Positions 33,466 through 42,906 of a stretch of DNA of 45,898 nt are shown here, piece by piece. Where the stretch lies: positions 1 through 45,898 of the forward strand of contig CANQPT010000013.1 in assembly GCA_947625805.1 (NCBI GenBank), written 5' to 3'. A model generated the notes under the pieces. The model did not search any database. It had not been told where the DNA came from and worked only from the letters and a program-made list of their open reading frames with translations. A program made the translations under genes and the position numbers. Within the stretch, counting starts at the first letter, position 1. Each line of letters starts with the position of its first letter. The DNA comes from an uncultured Clostridia bacterium (GTDB lineage Bacteria; Bacillota; Clostridia; Oscillospirales; CAG-272).

Positions 33466-36400
33466 TCAGAGAGATTTCATCACATTGAGCAAACTCTGAT
33501 AGCTGTCCACATCGTGATACTTTACTTTGCTTGTAGACATCTCGTTGAACAATTTCTTTGCGCAGGAAATTTTAGCCTGCTCTATCGGCCGCAAACTCAG
33601 GCTTTCCATCGTGCCTTTTGTTTCGGCAACGAAGAAGATATGCTTCACCGTCCCCTCGTAGAAGGCGATCGCCCAGTCGGGGGAATAGTTGCCTACCGGC
33701 GTAGGGATTTGGAAAGTCCTCGGCAGTTTGGCATAGACGCAGACTTCCTCAGCGGCGTCCAAATCTTCGACAAAGCGTCTTTCAATGCTTTTTTCCGCTG
33801 AGCCGTCTGTAAATACATAGTCCTGAATTGCTTTTTTCGCACGGAACGCTTTGTCAAAACTCTGTGTATTCTTTTCGGCGGTGAAGATCGTGCTGTCGTA
33901 TGCTCCCTCAATCCGGTCATAGGAGATATGCTCCTCGATCATTGTTGCCTTCTGCTCTTTGATGAGCCTCACAACCTTTGAAATAAATTCCTCGGGATTG
34001 TAACGGAACATCGCGAGCTTGTCCGGGGAAAGCCCTTTCAGTATTCTTGCCGCCGTCCTCCTTGTAAGAACGGTACCCTCCGCCACTTTACCGATCAGGT
34101 CATATTTTACCTGACTTGTCCCGGTGTGCTTCAGGGTCTGCGTTCTTGTCTTTTCGCCGCTGAAAGAAACGCCTCTTTCAACCTCATATCCGTCCATCCT
34201 GGCTTTCTGACTTCCCACGGTTGTTGTATACTGAAGCTCCGAAACAAACAGCTTTCTGTTGATATGGCCGATTGCCTTTCTGATCAGTTCCTCGCTGTCA
34301 AAGCTGACCGTATAGGCATACTTACGATTGATTTCATTCCAAAGCGCCTGAAATTCTTTTTTGGAAAAGTTTTCATTCAGCGGATTGTCTTTGACTCTGG
34401 ACTCGTGACCGTCGGTGAACATACTTCCAAGAACACTGTCATCATAGACGGATTGGATCAGGGTATGGATCCCCTCTGCCATCGGAACAAGTTCTTCCGG
34501 CAACGGTACTAACGTACCGTTTGCCGCATCGTTTCGGTACCGATCCGTCACTTTGCGCTTCATATCCACATAACCGTTGGCAATAAGATAAAATTCAATG
34601 CCGTTGGCAGTATGATCGTCAATGAGCGTGGGAACACCGCCCACTTTTACATACTTGCCGGAGAAATACTCGCTGGTCGCAACGGTGGGCCTGTCATAGA
34701 GAACCGTCTTGATGTCGCTCTGCAAGTCGGACACAAAGGTCTTGTAACTCTCGCTGGCAATAACGGTGAGCATATTCACATCGTGAACGCTGTCTCCCAG
34801 TGTTTCCGTATCCATTCTGTTTCCGGACTGATTGACGCAGAGCCTGAGTCCTCTGCCTACCTCCTGACGTTTTGCGGTGTTGCTGTCGGAGTGTTTCAAG
34901 GTGCAGATCTGGAACACGTTGGGGTTATCCCACCCTTCACGGAGCGCCGAGTGGGAAAAGATAAACCTTGTCGGCTCCTCGAAAGAGAGCAGCCGCTCTT
35001 TGTTTTTGAGGATCAGCTCGTAAGCGGAGATGTCGTCGGAAAACTCGCTTCCTTTTTTTAACTGGCTGTCAATGCTTCTTCCGGTCTTTTTGTCGATGCT
35101 GAAATAGCCTTTATGTACGGCGGCAACGTCGCTGCAAGTGGAGCGAAGATACTGCTGATATGGTGTGTCAAACAAGGTCAGGTACTCACTGAGGACGCTC
35201 ACATATTCCTGCTCAAACATCTGACCGTATTCGCCCAGCACCTCATTGCCGTCTCCGTCATACCGGCGGTATTTTGCTACCTCATCAATAAAGAATAGAG
35301 ATAGGGACTTAATGCCCATATTGAAAAGTTTTTCTTCTTTCTCAAAGTGGGAGAGGATTGTCTCTCTGATCTGAATCCGGCGCATATCCTTTTCGGAAAC
35401 GTCGCCATGGGCTTCGCCGGCAGCTAACACATCGCCGTTTGTAAAGGTAACCGTTCCACGCAGCGGATCTACTTCAGAAATCGTGTAACCTCTGTACTGT
35501 TCCATTTCCTGTGAGACGAAATAGAGGTCATCGCCTACGCCCAGCAGTCTCGTCTCACGATTTATGGACTTGTTATATCCGATTTCAAGCTCAATCTTTG
35601 CCATCGGCGGCTTCTTTGGGGAAAGGACGATCTTCTCCAAATAGAGATAGCTGTCCGTTCCGCGGAAGTTTTTCACCTCAAAGCCTTTGACCTCGATTTT
35701 CTTGACAAGGCGCTTGTTAAATGCGTCAAGGGCGTCAAGTACATAGACGGGATTGTGCTGTTTTGCGTGCGTGGCGGAATAGTTGAGGGAGAACAGCGGG
35801 TTAAAGTTTTTCAGTGCCTTTTGCGTGACGTCACCGCCCATTTTCTGCGGCTCATCCAAAATAATGATCGGTCTGTTGGCTTTGATCACGTCAATCGGGC
35901 GGCGGGAGCCGAACTCGTCACGCTTGGAGTAGATAATCCGGGCCTCTTTGCTCTTTCCGTCCTCTTTCAAAGAGGAAGCGAACGCCTGCGTGTTGATAAT
36001 CATTACATTGATGCCGGAACTTTGGGAAAAGTTGTCCAGTTGATTTAAGTTACTGCTGTTATAGATGAAAAAGCGAGCTTTTTTACCGTAATACTCCATA
36101 AAGTGGTCGGTCATGATCTCAAAAGACTTTTTCACGCCTTCACGGATTGCGATAGACGGCACGACGACAATAAACTTACTCCAACCGTAGCGCTTATTGA
36201 GCTCGAACATTGTCTTGATATACACATAGGTTTTTCCCGTGCCGGTCTCCATCTCGATATCGAGGGAACAGCGGCCTAAATCTTGATTCAGCGCAGCGGA
36301 CTGTTTGATATTGTTCTTGCTTTGCAGCTTCTGAATGTTTTGTAAAAGCTGCTCGTCCGAAATTTCCAACGGCGCATTTTTATAGCCGGTATCGCTTGGT

Positions 36401-36579
36401 GGATCGTAATCCTCGTCATTATCAAACGCGAACTGCATTTGCTGCGGTGCGGCAGTCGTTGCTTTTCCGACGTCGCGGATATAGCTTGTCTTTTCACTGA
36501 ACCCTTGACCCGCAAACACCTTCACGACTGCTTCCACGGCATCGGTCTGATACTGTTGTATTTTGAAGTTGAATTTCAT
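33466..36579 (-). CDS. res: Type III restriction endonuclease subunit Res
   Basis: 1037 residues from ATG 36579, which overlaps the Mod stop (TGATG). Superfamily 2 helicase motifs in order: METGTGKTYVYIK (Walker A), IILDEPQKMGG (motif II), YSATHAKQ (III), FSHSALREGWDNPNVFQ and QEVGRGLRL (VI). The C-terminal nuclease shows SPDWA...VAETKG, a PD-(D/E)xK arrangement in the last about 70 residues. Type III Res needs the Mod subunit for recognition and cuts DNA between two inversely oriented unmodified sites, using ATP. It is the last gene of a five-gene minus-strand operon. All nuclease and ATPase motifs appear intact. A longer reading from GTG 36582 is possible but adds only one residue. Confidence 0.92.
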   Translation of the reverse strand: MKFNFKIQQYQTDAVEAVVKVFAGQGFSEKTSYIRDVGKATTAAPQQMQFAFDNDEDYDPPSDTGYKNAPLEISDEQLLQNIQKLQSKNNIKQSAALNQDLGRCSLDIEMETGTGKTYVYIKTMFELNKRYGWSKFIVVVPSIAIREGVKKSFEIMTDHFMEYYGKKARFFIYNSSNLNQLDNFSQSSGINVMIINTQAFASSLKEDGKSKEARIIYSKRDEFGSRRPIDVIKANRPIIILDEPQKMGGDVTQKALKNFNPLFSLNYSATHAKQHNPVYVLDALDAFNKRLVKKIEVKGFEVKNFRGTDSYLYLEKIVLSPKKPPMAKIELEIGYNKSINRETRLLGVGDDLYFVSQEMEQYRGYTISEVDPLRGTVTFTNGDVLAAGEAHGDVSEKDMRRIQIRETILSHFEKEEKLFNMGIKSLSLFFIDEVAKYRRYDGDGNEVLGEYGQMFEQEYVSVLSEYLTLFDTPYQQYLRSTCSDVAAVHKGYFSIDKKTGRSIDSQLKKGSEFSDDISAYELILKNKERLLSFEEPTRFIFSHSALREGWDNPNVFQICTLKHSDSNTAKRQEVGRGLRLCVNQSGNRMDTETLGDSVHDVNMLTVIASESYKTFVSDLQSDIKTVLYDRPTVATSEYFSGKYVKVGGVPTLIDDHTANGIEFYLIANGYVDMKRKVTDRYRNDAANGTLVPLPEELVPMAEGIHTLIQSVYDDSVLGSMFTDGHESRVKDNPLNENFSKKEFQALWNEINRKYAYTVSFDSEELIRKAIGHINRKLFVSELQYTTTVGSQKARMDGYEVERGVSFSGEKTRTQTLKHTGTSQVKYDLIGKVAEGTVLTRRTAARILKGLSPDKLAMFRYNPEEFISKVVRLIKEQKATMIEEHISYDRIEGAYDSTIFTAEKNTQSFDKAFRAKKAIQDYVFTDGSAEKSIERRFVEDLDAAEEVCVYAKLPRTFQIPTPVGNYSPDWAIAFYEGTVKHIFFVAETKGTMESLSLRPIEQAKISCAKKLFNEMSTSKVKYHDVDSYQSLLNVMKSL

Positions 36580-38447
36580 CACAGAACCTTCCTTACCGTA
36601 TCGGGACTGTATAAAGCGAAAATCTGCTTGAAGCTTGTAGCAACGCTGTCGCTTGCCATGGAGCTGTCACGCATTACAAAATAGTACGGCTTTTGTTTTG
36701 CTATTTCCCTTATCGTTTCCTCCGTGACGTTTTCATCAAAGCAGGCTACGAGGAAACCGTCAGCGACGTTGAATACTTTCTTTCCGGCAATCTCTGTTTT
36801 CTCTATCTTTGAAGAAAGCAGTACCCCTAAATCAAGCATCACTTGGAAAAGCAAATCCTCCGGCGTTCTGTCCTCTTGGATATTGTCGACTGCGGTCTCA
36901 AACAGTGACACTTCAAAATCTGCGGGGTTATAGTAGACGTCTTTCATATTGGAAGTGTCACACTTCAAAACACGGAAACCAATGTCAAGGTCTTGCGTGG
37001 TAAGAGGGCTTTCCTCTTTGATTTTCTGCCCAGCACGGCGGATGCGTTCCTTGCCGATTTCGCAAATATTTTTATAACCGGCTTTGTATGCCTCGCTCTT
37101 TTCGTCGCAGGGTTCCGGCAACTGCACCATGATGAATTTGCGGTGTCCGCCGTCCTCGGCATTGAGTTGCATTACGGCGTGTGCGGTAGTGGCAGAACCG
37201 GAGAAAAAGTCGAGAATAATATCATCCTTATTCATTCCTAATTGAACATATCGAGTAATATACTTAACTGGCTTTGGGCTAGTAAAGATAGATGACTCAA
37301 AAATATCTCGCAACTCACGTGTAGCAGTCTGGTTGTGACCTGCTTCATCAAATGTCCACAATGTCATTGGAGTAACACCATCTTGCACTTCTGAAAGGAA
37401 CAATTTTGGGACTGGCGAATTATTCCCATCTGCGCCAAACCATATTCTGTTATCATTACGAAGCTCTTCAAATCTCTCTTTAGTAAATCTCCAACAATAA
37501 CCACTTGGAGGAAGAAAGTGCTTTCCAGTTGGTCCTACTATCTCATAGATCTGTTTATCCACAGCAGGGCCTACTGTAAGATTGCCAACTTTCCATACGC
37601 CTCTTGGGTCATTATCTGGATTAACATAGTCTTTATTCTGCTTTTCCGTTCTAGGCAGAAGGTTCATTTGAAACTGGTCTATGTTTTTGGCATACACATA
37701 GCAATACTCATGACTCTCAGAGAAAAATTTCTTCAAACTTATCGGAGCATAATTGCGTTGCCAAGCGACACAAGCAACAAAGTTTCTTTCTCCAAAAGCC
37801 TCATTGCATAATTTTTTCATATTGTCATTCTCATTGTCATCAATGCTTATAAAAATGGCACCATCGTCGCTGAGCAGGTCTTTTGCAAGTCTTAACCTCG
37901 GATAAATCATATTGAGCCAGTCGGTGTGGAAACGGCCGTTGCTGTCAAGATTTTTAACAAGGCGGTTGCCCTCGTCATCAAACTGCCCGCTTTTGGCAAG
38001 GTACTCCTCAGTGCTTTGGGCAAAATCGTCCTCATACACAAAGTCGTTGCCGGTATTATACGGCGGGTCGATGTATATCATTTTAATTTTGCCGAGATAA
38101 GTCTCCTGCAAGAGCTTGAGCACTTCAAGATTATCGCCCTCGATATAGAGGTTTTCGGTGTTGTCAAAATCCACGCTTTCTTCCCGGCAGGGGCGGAGCG
38201 TCTTGTTAATGGGCGCATTTGCAAGCAGGACAGATTTTTTCTTGTCCGGCCAAGTAAATTGATAGCGTTCTTCACGCCCTTCAACGACTTTGCACGAAAT
38301 CTCCTGCATCAGCACGTCTTTGTCAATCGCACGGACGACTTCGCCGTTTTCATCTATGGTTTCCGTAACGGCATTCGGGAACATTTCCGCCAGTTTCCTG
38401 AAATTCCCGTCCGCCTTGTTTGCAGTCTGCATTTTAAGCATGTCCAT
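36579..38447 (-). CDS. mod: Type III DNA methyltransferase subunit Mod
   Basis: 622 residues from ATG 38447 (GGAGGAAATTGACA in front, inside the end of the DUF4391 gene). The beta-class N6-adenine methyltransferase motif IV IDPPYNTGNDF is near residue 124 and the SAM motif I LDFFSGSATTAHAV near residue 414. Between them, about residues 190-410, lies the target recognition domain. That part is encoded at roughly 37215-37880, and the DNA is clearly richer in A and T than its flanks (the line at 37261 has 23 G/C in 60), a sign of exchanged specificity. Mod methylates one strand of an asymmetric site and guides Res. The stop overlaps the res start. Confidence 0.92.
   Translation of the reverse strand: MDMLKMQTANKADGNFRKLAEMFPNAVTETIDENGEVVRAIDKDVLMQEISCKVVEGREERYQFTWPDKKKSVLLANAPINKTLRPCREESVDFDNTENLYIEGDNLEVLKLLQETYLGKIKMIYIDPPYNTGNDFVYEDDFAQSTEEYLAKSGQFDDEGNRLVKNLDSNGRFHTDWLNMIYPRLRLAKDLLSDDGAIFISIDDNENDNMKKLCNEAFGERNFVACVAWQRNYAPISLKKFFSESHEYCYVYAKNIDQFQMNLLPRTEKQNKDYVNPDNDPRGVWKVGNLTVGPAVDKQIYEIVGPTGKHFLPPSGYCWRFTKERFEELRNDNRIWFGADGNNSPVPKLFLSEVQDGVTPMTLWTFDEAGHNQTATRELRDIFESSIFTSPKPVKYITRYVQLGMNKDDIILDFFSGSATTAHAVMQLNAEDGGHRKFIMVQLPEPCDEKSEAYKAGYKNICEIGKERIRRAGQKIKEESPLTTQDLDIGFRVLKCDTSNMKDVYYNPADFEVSLFETAVDNIQEDRTPEDLLFQVMLDLGVLLSSKIEKTEIAGKKVFNVADGFLVACFDENVTEETIREIAKQKPYYFVMRDSSMASDSVATSFKQIFALYSPDTVRKVL
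37215..37880 (-). other. AT-rich specificity segment inside mod (likely swapped TRD)
   Basis: Base composition drops within the mod ORF from about 37880 to about 37215 and then recovers, while the frame stays open. The segment covers the part between methyltransferase motifs IV and I, which in type III Mod proteins determines the DNA site. Boundaries are by eye and could be off by tens of bases. Confidence 0.55.
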
Positions 38448-38449
38448 TG

Positions 38450-39061
38450 TCAATTTCCTCCGTTCATTTTGTATTGAAATTGCTTGATTTTCTGTACGAT
38501 TTCAAACTTCTTCTTCGGCTGTTTTTCAGTCCGTGCCAGCTTTTCCAGCCGGGCTATTTCCTTTTGGAGTTTTTCCTGCTTCTCATGGAGCGCAAGATTT
38601 TCATCCAAAGACAACTCCTCACTCCACACTCCGCCTTCTAAACTCTTTATAATGTTTCCCCATACCGCATCCATGTCAAGCCCCTTGATTTTCAGCGAGA
38701 GCTTTTCCATCGGCTGCCAGTCGGTCTGCAGGAGTTTTCCGTTTCGGCAGGTCATGATCTTGCCCTCGCCCTCATATTCCGGCACAAGCACCATATTCTG
38801 CGGAATCAATCTGGAAAGGATAAGAATATTCTTCTCATCAAAGTCTTTGCGTTTCAGCACCACGGACATTACGAAGAAGGATTTTACCTCCGCACCGTCT
38901 TTCAGGTTCATTTTTGCCGCTGTGACCTCGTTGACAATGTAAATGCGGGAAATATCCCTGTCTATTCGTTCTTTGATTGCCGTATTCATTTTGAACTTCG
39001 CATAGATCGCATTTTTGGGAAGCTGTCTGTTTACTTCCGTCGCTTTCGGTAATCCGAGCAT
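38450..39061 (-). CDS. DUF4391 domain-containing protein of the defence operon
   Basis: 203 residues. DUF4391 resemblance: MLGLPKATEVNRQLPKNAIYAKF at the start, the IDRDISRIYIVNEVTAAKMNL segment and a charged coiled-coil tail (about 150-200, EKQEKLQKEIARLEKL). No catalytic motif or metal site is seen. It lies four bases after the helicase gene and shares its end with the mod ribosome site, so expression is coupled to both. Position suggests an adaptor or partner of the helicase or Mod protein; this is inference from operon structure. Confidence 0.78.
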   Translation of the reverse strand: MLGLPKATEVNRQLPKNAIYAKFKMNTAIKERIDRDISRIYIVNEVTAAKMNLKDGAEVKSFFVMSVVLKRKDFDEKNILILSRLIPQNMVLVPEYEGEGKIMTCRNGKLLQTDWQPMEKLSLKIKGLDMDAVWGNIIKSLEGGVWSEELSLDENLALHEKQEKLQKEIARLEKLARTEKQPKKKFEIVQKIKQFQYKMNGGN

Positions 39062-39065
39062 AGGC

Positions 39066-42000
39066 TTATATCTCCTTTACGACCAAGAAACAGATCAGCT
39101 CAAAGTCGTCAAGTCCCTTGATAGCGGTATCTATAAAGCTGACCTGTCCGCCACCGAGAAAAGAATCAATATCGCTTTCTTCTTTGACCTCTATGATGGA
39201 AGAAATCGCATCTCCGAGCAACTTTGAGAGTTTGCGCATATCACTGCCGTCTTTTGTCTCTCTGTTGAAGCTGCGGCAAAGCTCTTTAAGCGGCTCTATT
39301 TTGCCCTTGCACAGGTATCTCATCTTATCGAGCATTGCCTTCGGTGAGAGATGGTCGCATACTACTTCGCCTTGGTCGGAGATATACACCATATAGAAAG
39401 GGTGCAGGCGGTTTTGATTGTTGATGTTCATGCTGTCCCGGCGGTTTTTCAAAACATAGATAACCCCGGCAGGCATTTCCTCATTCGCCGGCACGACAGC
39501 ATGAAGTCCGAACGGTGTTTTATCAAGGTCATCGTGAACCTTCATATATTCAAGAAGATCCAAGCGAAAGTCGTTTAATCCCAAATCCATAATGGATATA
39601 CCGCTTGTCATATCCTCGATGTCCACCACTTCGTCCTGCAAACGCTTGAGCTGAGCCTTGCGGTATTCGAGGTCGGTCTTTTCTTCCTCACTGAGAATGT
39701 TGTCATCGCCCGTCGCCGTCAGGTCAACGATTTTCATACGGGTCTCGACCTTTGCTTTCAGGTTAATATAATCGTCAAGCGATACGTCCGGCCAGAAATT
39801 TACAAGCTGGATATATTGATTGCGGCTTCCGATACGGTCAATACGCCCGAACCTTTGGATAATACGGACGGGGTTCCAGTGAATGTCGTAATTGATGAGC
39901 CAGTCACAGTCCTGTAAGTTCTGTCCTTCCGAAATACAGTCGGTGGCAATCAATATATCGATTTCCGTGTTGTCGTTTGGCATAAGGAGGTGTTTGTCCT
40001 TTGAAATCGGAGAAAAGCAGGTCAGCACCGTATTCAGGTCTGCTCTGAGTTTCGGAACGGTAGTGCGCCCCTCTACCGAACCGGTAATCATAGCAGTATG
40101 CAAGCCATAATTGGAAAGAACGTATTCGCTCACGTTGTCATACAGATACTTTGCCGTGTCCGCAAACGCTGTAAAGATCATGATTTTCTTATTGCCGGCG
40201 TTGATCGGGTGAGCAAATTTATCCCGAATCACTCGGAAAAGTTCCTGAATTTTGGAGTCATGTTCCGGCGTAATATCCGCAATCATCAGCGTTAAAAGTT
40301 CAAGCACATCTGCGTCTTTTGCGAGACTGTCACGCCAAGATTTGTAATCCATATCGGCAAGCTCAATTCTGACCTTTCTTCCGAAAGAAAACAGATCGTC
40401 GCTGTTTTGGTCTTCATCGTCAAACTCGTCGATGTCGGAAAGATCCGTGAGGTCAAGGCAGACCGATTGCGAACGGTCATAGTTGTCTATTGTCTGAATG
40501 GTACTGCTTATCAAATTCTTAATTCGGATAAGCGTTAAGTTGAAAGAATATACCGAGCTTTCCATACGTTTCATCAGGTTAATTGCCGTCAAGCGGCGAA
40601 TGCCTTGTTCACGGTTTGCCTGTGTAAAACCGACATTGACTCTGTTGTCTTTGAAAATTTCGGCGTATTGATCCATTCTGCTGGGCAATATGTAGTGTGA
40701 TGGCGTATAGATCGTAAGCGTCAAAAGCATTAGCTGCTCAAAAATCTCGTTGTAGTTAATGGCAGCCTTCAAATCCGTAAGCTGCGGACGCAGAGAAATC
40801 GGCTTTAATCTTGTGGGAAATGTACCGATGTCTGTCGTATCATAGTATTTTTGAATATGCTTGCGGGAACGGGCAATCGTCACGCTGTCAAGCACCTCAA
40901 AGAAATCAAAGTCCAACATACGGAGCAGGTTTTCGGTGGTTCTTTCTTCCGGCTCCCATTTACTCCAAGTGGTAAACGCTCGCTGCGCATTCTTGAATAT
41001 CTCATCAATGGTTCGAGAGGTATTCAGCTTTTCATCGATCAGGGCGGTGTTGCCCTCGTAAGCAAGAGCAAGCTGATTCTTCAAATCAAGAAATTTGTTA
41101 TTGACCGGCGTAGCGGATAGCATAAGCACCTTTGTCTTTACACCGGCACGGATTACCTTTTTCAAAAGCTTTACATATCTGTTTTCCTTTTCGTCCTCAT
41201 CGGGGTTCTCTACAACTTTTCCGCCGTTGCGGAAATTGTGAGACTCGTCTATTACAACAAGGTCGTAATTGCCCCAATTCAGTCTGCTCAAATCAAGACC
41301 GTTTGAAGTTCCATGCGTACGGTTTAAGTCCGTATGATAAAGCACATCGTAGCGAAGCCTGTCCGCTGCGATAGGGTTATTGACATAGTTGTCTTTATAG
41401 GTATTCCAGTTGTTTGTCAGTTTTTTCGGGCAGAGAACAAGAACGGATTTATTCCTGTTCTCGTAATACTTGATAACGGAAAGCGCCGTGAAAGTCTTGC
41501 CGAGACCCACGCTGTCTGCAAGAATACAACCGTTATACTTTTCCAGTTTGTTGATGATGGCAAGGGCGGCGTCCTTCTGGAAGTTATACAGCATATTCCA
41601 AATCTTGCTGTCCTTAAAACCGGTCGCCTCGTTTGGCAGCACGTCCTCGGAGATGTCTTCAAGGAACTCATTGAAGATGTTATAAAGAGTGACAAAGTAA
41701 ATAAAGTCGGGAGAGTTTTCGTTATACGCGGCCGTAATGCTGTCAATGACTTCATCGGTGACTTCTTCAAGCTTATGCCGGTCGTTCCACAGGCTTTCAA
41801 AAATATCCATGTATGCTTTTGCAAAAGGCATATCCGTCTTTTGTATCATACTGTACGCATTATTTCCTCTTTCGCACCCTAAATCCACGGTAGTAAACCC
41901 GTTGATGGGCATATAATTCTTATCGTCAAGATTGATAAAGCCCATCATGTTTTCGTTTGTGACATTGGATTTGAAGGTGACTTTTTCTCTGATCCAGTCG

Positions 42001-42314
42001 GCACACTCTTTTGCTATGGCTTTTTGTGTAAGCTCGTTTCTCAGCTTTACTTCAAATTCCGTGCCGTACAAACTGCGCTCACGGTTGAGACGGGGAATAT
42101 AGAATTCACGTTTTTCTTTTTTTGCTTTTTCCGTAACAAAAGTAGGTGATGTAAAGATAAAACGAAGTTCCTCTATGCCTTGTAATTCCTTTTTCAACTC
42201 TTGAAAGGCATAGATAGAGAAGTAAGCCGCCGCAACGGATAGCTTACTGCCTTTCTTTACTTCAACTGCCAAATCATCCCGAAGCGTTTTTGTTGTATTG
42301 TCTATCAGTTCCAT
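39066..42314 (-). CDS. PLD-like domain fused to SNF2-family helicase
   Basis: 1082 residues from ATG 42314 (AGGTGTGAGT in front). The N-terminal about 200 residues resemble a phospholipase D-type module (LSVAAAYFSIYAF, LRFIFTSPTF) but no clear HKD motif is visible, so nuclease activity is doubtful. A SNF2 ATPase follows: LADSVGLGKTFTALSVI, VVIDESHNFRNGG, MLSATPVNNKF and, in the second RecA domain, CISEGQNLQDCDW and RIIQRFGRIDRIGS. The C-terminal about 200 residues carry no motif I recognise. Such translocases occur in DISARM-like and related defence loci. Here the gene is second in an operon that ends with type III mod and res. A GTG at 42320 would add two residues. Confidence 0.85.
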   Translation of the reverse strand: MELIDNTTKTLRDDLAVEVKKGSKLSVAAAYFSIYAFQELKKELQGIEELRFIFTSPTFVTEKAKKEKREFYIPRLNRERSLYGTEFEVKLRNELTQKAIAKECADWIREKVTFKSNVTNENMMGFINLDDKNYMPINGFTTVDLGCERGNNAYSMIQKTDMPFAKAYMDIFESLWNDRHKLEEVTDEVIDSITAAYNENSPDFIYFVTLYNIFNEFLEDISEDVLPNEATGFKDSKIWNMLYNFQKDAALAIINKLEKYNGCILADSVGLGKTFTALSVIKYYENRNKSVLVLCPKKLTNNWNTYKDNYVNNPIAADRLRYDVLYHTDLNRTHGTSNGLDLSRLNWGNYDLVVIDESHNFRNGGKVVENPDEDEKENRYVKLLKKVIRAGVKTKVLMLSATPVNNKFLDLKNQLALAYEGNTALIDEKLNTSRTIDEIFKNAQRAFTTWSKWEPEERTTENLLRMLDFDFFEVLDSVTIARSRKHIQKYYDTTDIGTFPTRLKPISLRPQLTDLKAAINYNEIFEQLMLLTLTIYTPSHYILPSRMDQYAEIFKDNRVNVGFTQANREQGIRRLTAINLMKRMESSVYSFNLTLIRIKNLISSTIQTIDNYDRSQSVCLDLTDLSDIDEFDDEDQNSDDLFSFGRKVRIELADMDYKSWRDSLAKDADVLELLTLMIADITPEHDSKIQELFRVIRDKFAHPINAGNKKIMIFTAFADTAKYLYDNVSEYVLSNYGLHTAMITGSVEGRTTVPKLRADLNTVLTCFSPISKDKHLLMPNDNTEIDILIATDCISEGQNLQDCDWLINYDIHWNPVRIIQRFGRIDRIGSRNQYIQLVNFWPDVSLDDYINLKAKVETRMKIVDLTATGDDNILSEEEKTDLEYRKAQLKRLQDEVVDIEDMTSGISIMDLGLNDFRLDLLEYMKVHDDLDKTPFGLHAVVPANEEMPAGVIYVLKNRRDSMNINNQNRLHPFYMVYISDQGEVVCDHLSPKAMLDKMRYLCKGKIEPLKELCRSFNRETKDGSDMRKLSKLLGDAISSIIEVKEESDIDSFLGGGQVSFIDTAIKGLDDFELICFLVVKEI

Positions 42315-42365
42315 ACTCACACCTACAGTTTTTTATAATGCGAAGATCACGATCCAAAAAAGGAC

Positions 42366-42578
42366 TTATTCTGTATCCTCCGGCAGAACCTCCATAATGT
42401 CATCTACTGTACAATCAAGACTTCTGCATATTTTGGCGAGGGTGTCGGTAGTAACCGCTTCATTTCTGCTCAACTTATTGATCGCATAGGCAGTTAAGTT
42501 GGCAACCTGTTGTAAATCCTTCTTTTTCATGTCCCGATCCAAAAGTAAGTGCCATAATTTCTTATAGGATACTGCCAT
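42366..42578 (-). CDS. XRE-family (Cro/C1-type) transcriptional regulator
   Basis: 70 residues from ATG 42578. A single helix-turn-helix domain: YKKLWHLLLDRDMKKKDLQQVANLTAYAINKLSRNEAVTTDTLAKIC, ending LDCTVDDIMEVLPEDTE, typical of compact Cro/C1-like proteins. It heads the defence operon and probably controls it, much like the C proteins of restriction-modification systems that delay nuclease expression. The chosen ATG has AAAGGATGAAGAAT in front; earlier in-frame starts up to 42641 fall in the leader. The promoter lies about 50 bases upstream. Confidence 0.82.
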   Translation of the reverse strand: MAVSYKKLWHLLLDRDMKKKDLQQVANLTAYAINKLSRNEAVTTDTLAKICRSLDCTVDDIMEVLPEDTE

Positions 42579-42629
42579 ATTCTTCATCCTTTCTCCCGGC
42601 AAGGTCATACTTACAAAAATCCATTGAAC

Positions 42630-42658
42630 AGTATAGCACAAATTTCTCCATTTTTCAA
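42630..42658 (-). promoter_or_regulatory. Promoter of the defence operon
   Basis: TTGAAA (42658-42653), spacer 17, TATACT (42635-42630) on the minus strand. Confidence 0.65.
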
Positions 42659-42830
42659 GACAATCTATGATATTTCAAACTTTTTTTTGATTATACGCAA
42701 TCGTGCCATGACTAAGCGTTCGAGTTCATCGGACGCTCTAATTTTTGCCAAAATTCAGAAAAAATTTGTCGACAGACTTAAAAAAACGCCGTCCTTGTTT
42801 TATAACAGCATAGAAACGAGTATAACAAAA

Positions 42831-42855
42831 GGTCGCCGACGGAAGTCGACGATCC
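42831..42855 (-). terminator. Hairpin behind the tRNA-Pro fragment
   Basis: GGTCGCCGAC (42831-42840), loop GGAA, GTCGACGATCC (42845-42855), with one mismatch. On the minus strand it follows the CCA end and is followed by TTTTG. It would be the original terminator of the tRNA gene. Confidence 0.55.
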
Positions 42856-42861
42856 TTAAAA

Positions 42862-42906
42862 TGGTCGGAGTGACAAGATTCGAACTTGCGGCCCCCGCAT
42901 CCCAAA
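42862..42906 (-). other. 3' part of a tRNA-Pro(UGG) gene, probable attachment site of an integrative element
   Basis: The minus strand reads from the anticodon loop TTTGGGA through the 3' anticodon arm and variable loop, a T-arm (GCAAGTTCGAATCTTG) and the acceptor end CACTCCGACCA. Everything 5' of the anticodon loop is missing. The break inside the anticodon loop and the intact 3' end are what a tyrosine recombinase leaves at the far end of an integrated element. The gap 42659-43219 (560 bases) contains this, its hairpin and no gene I can support. Confidence 0.8.
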
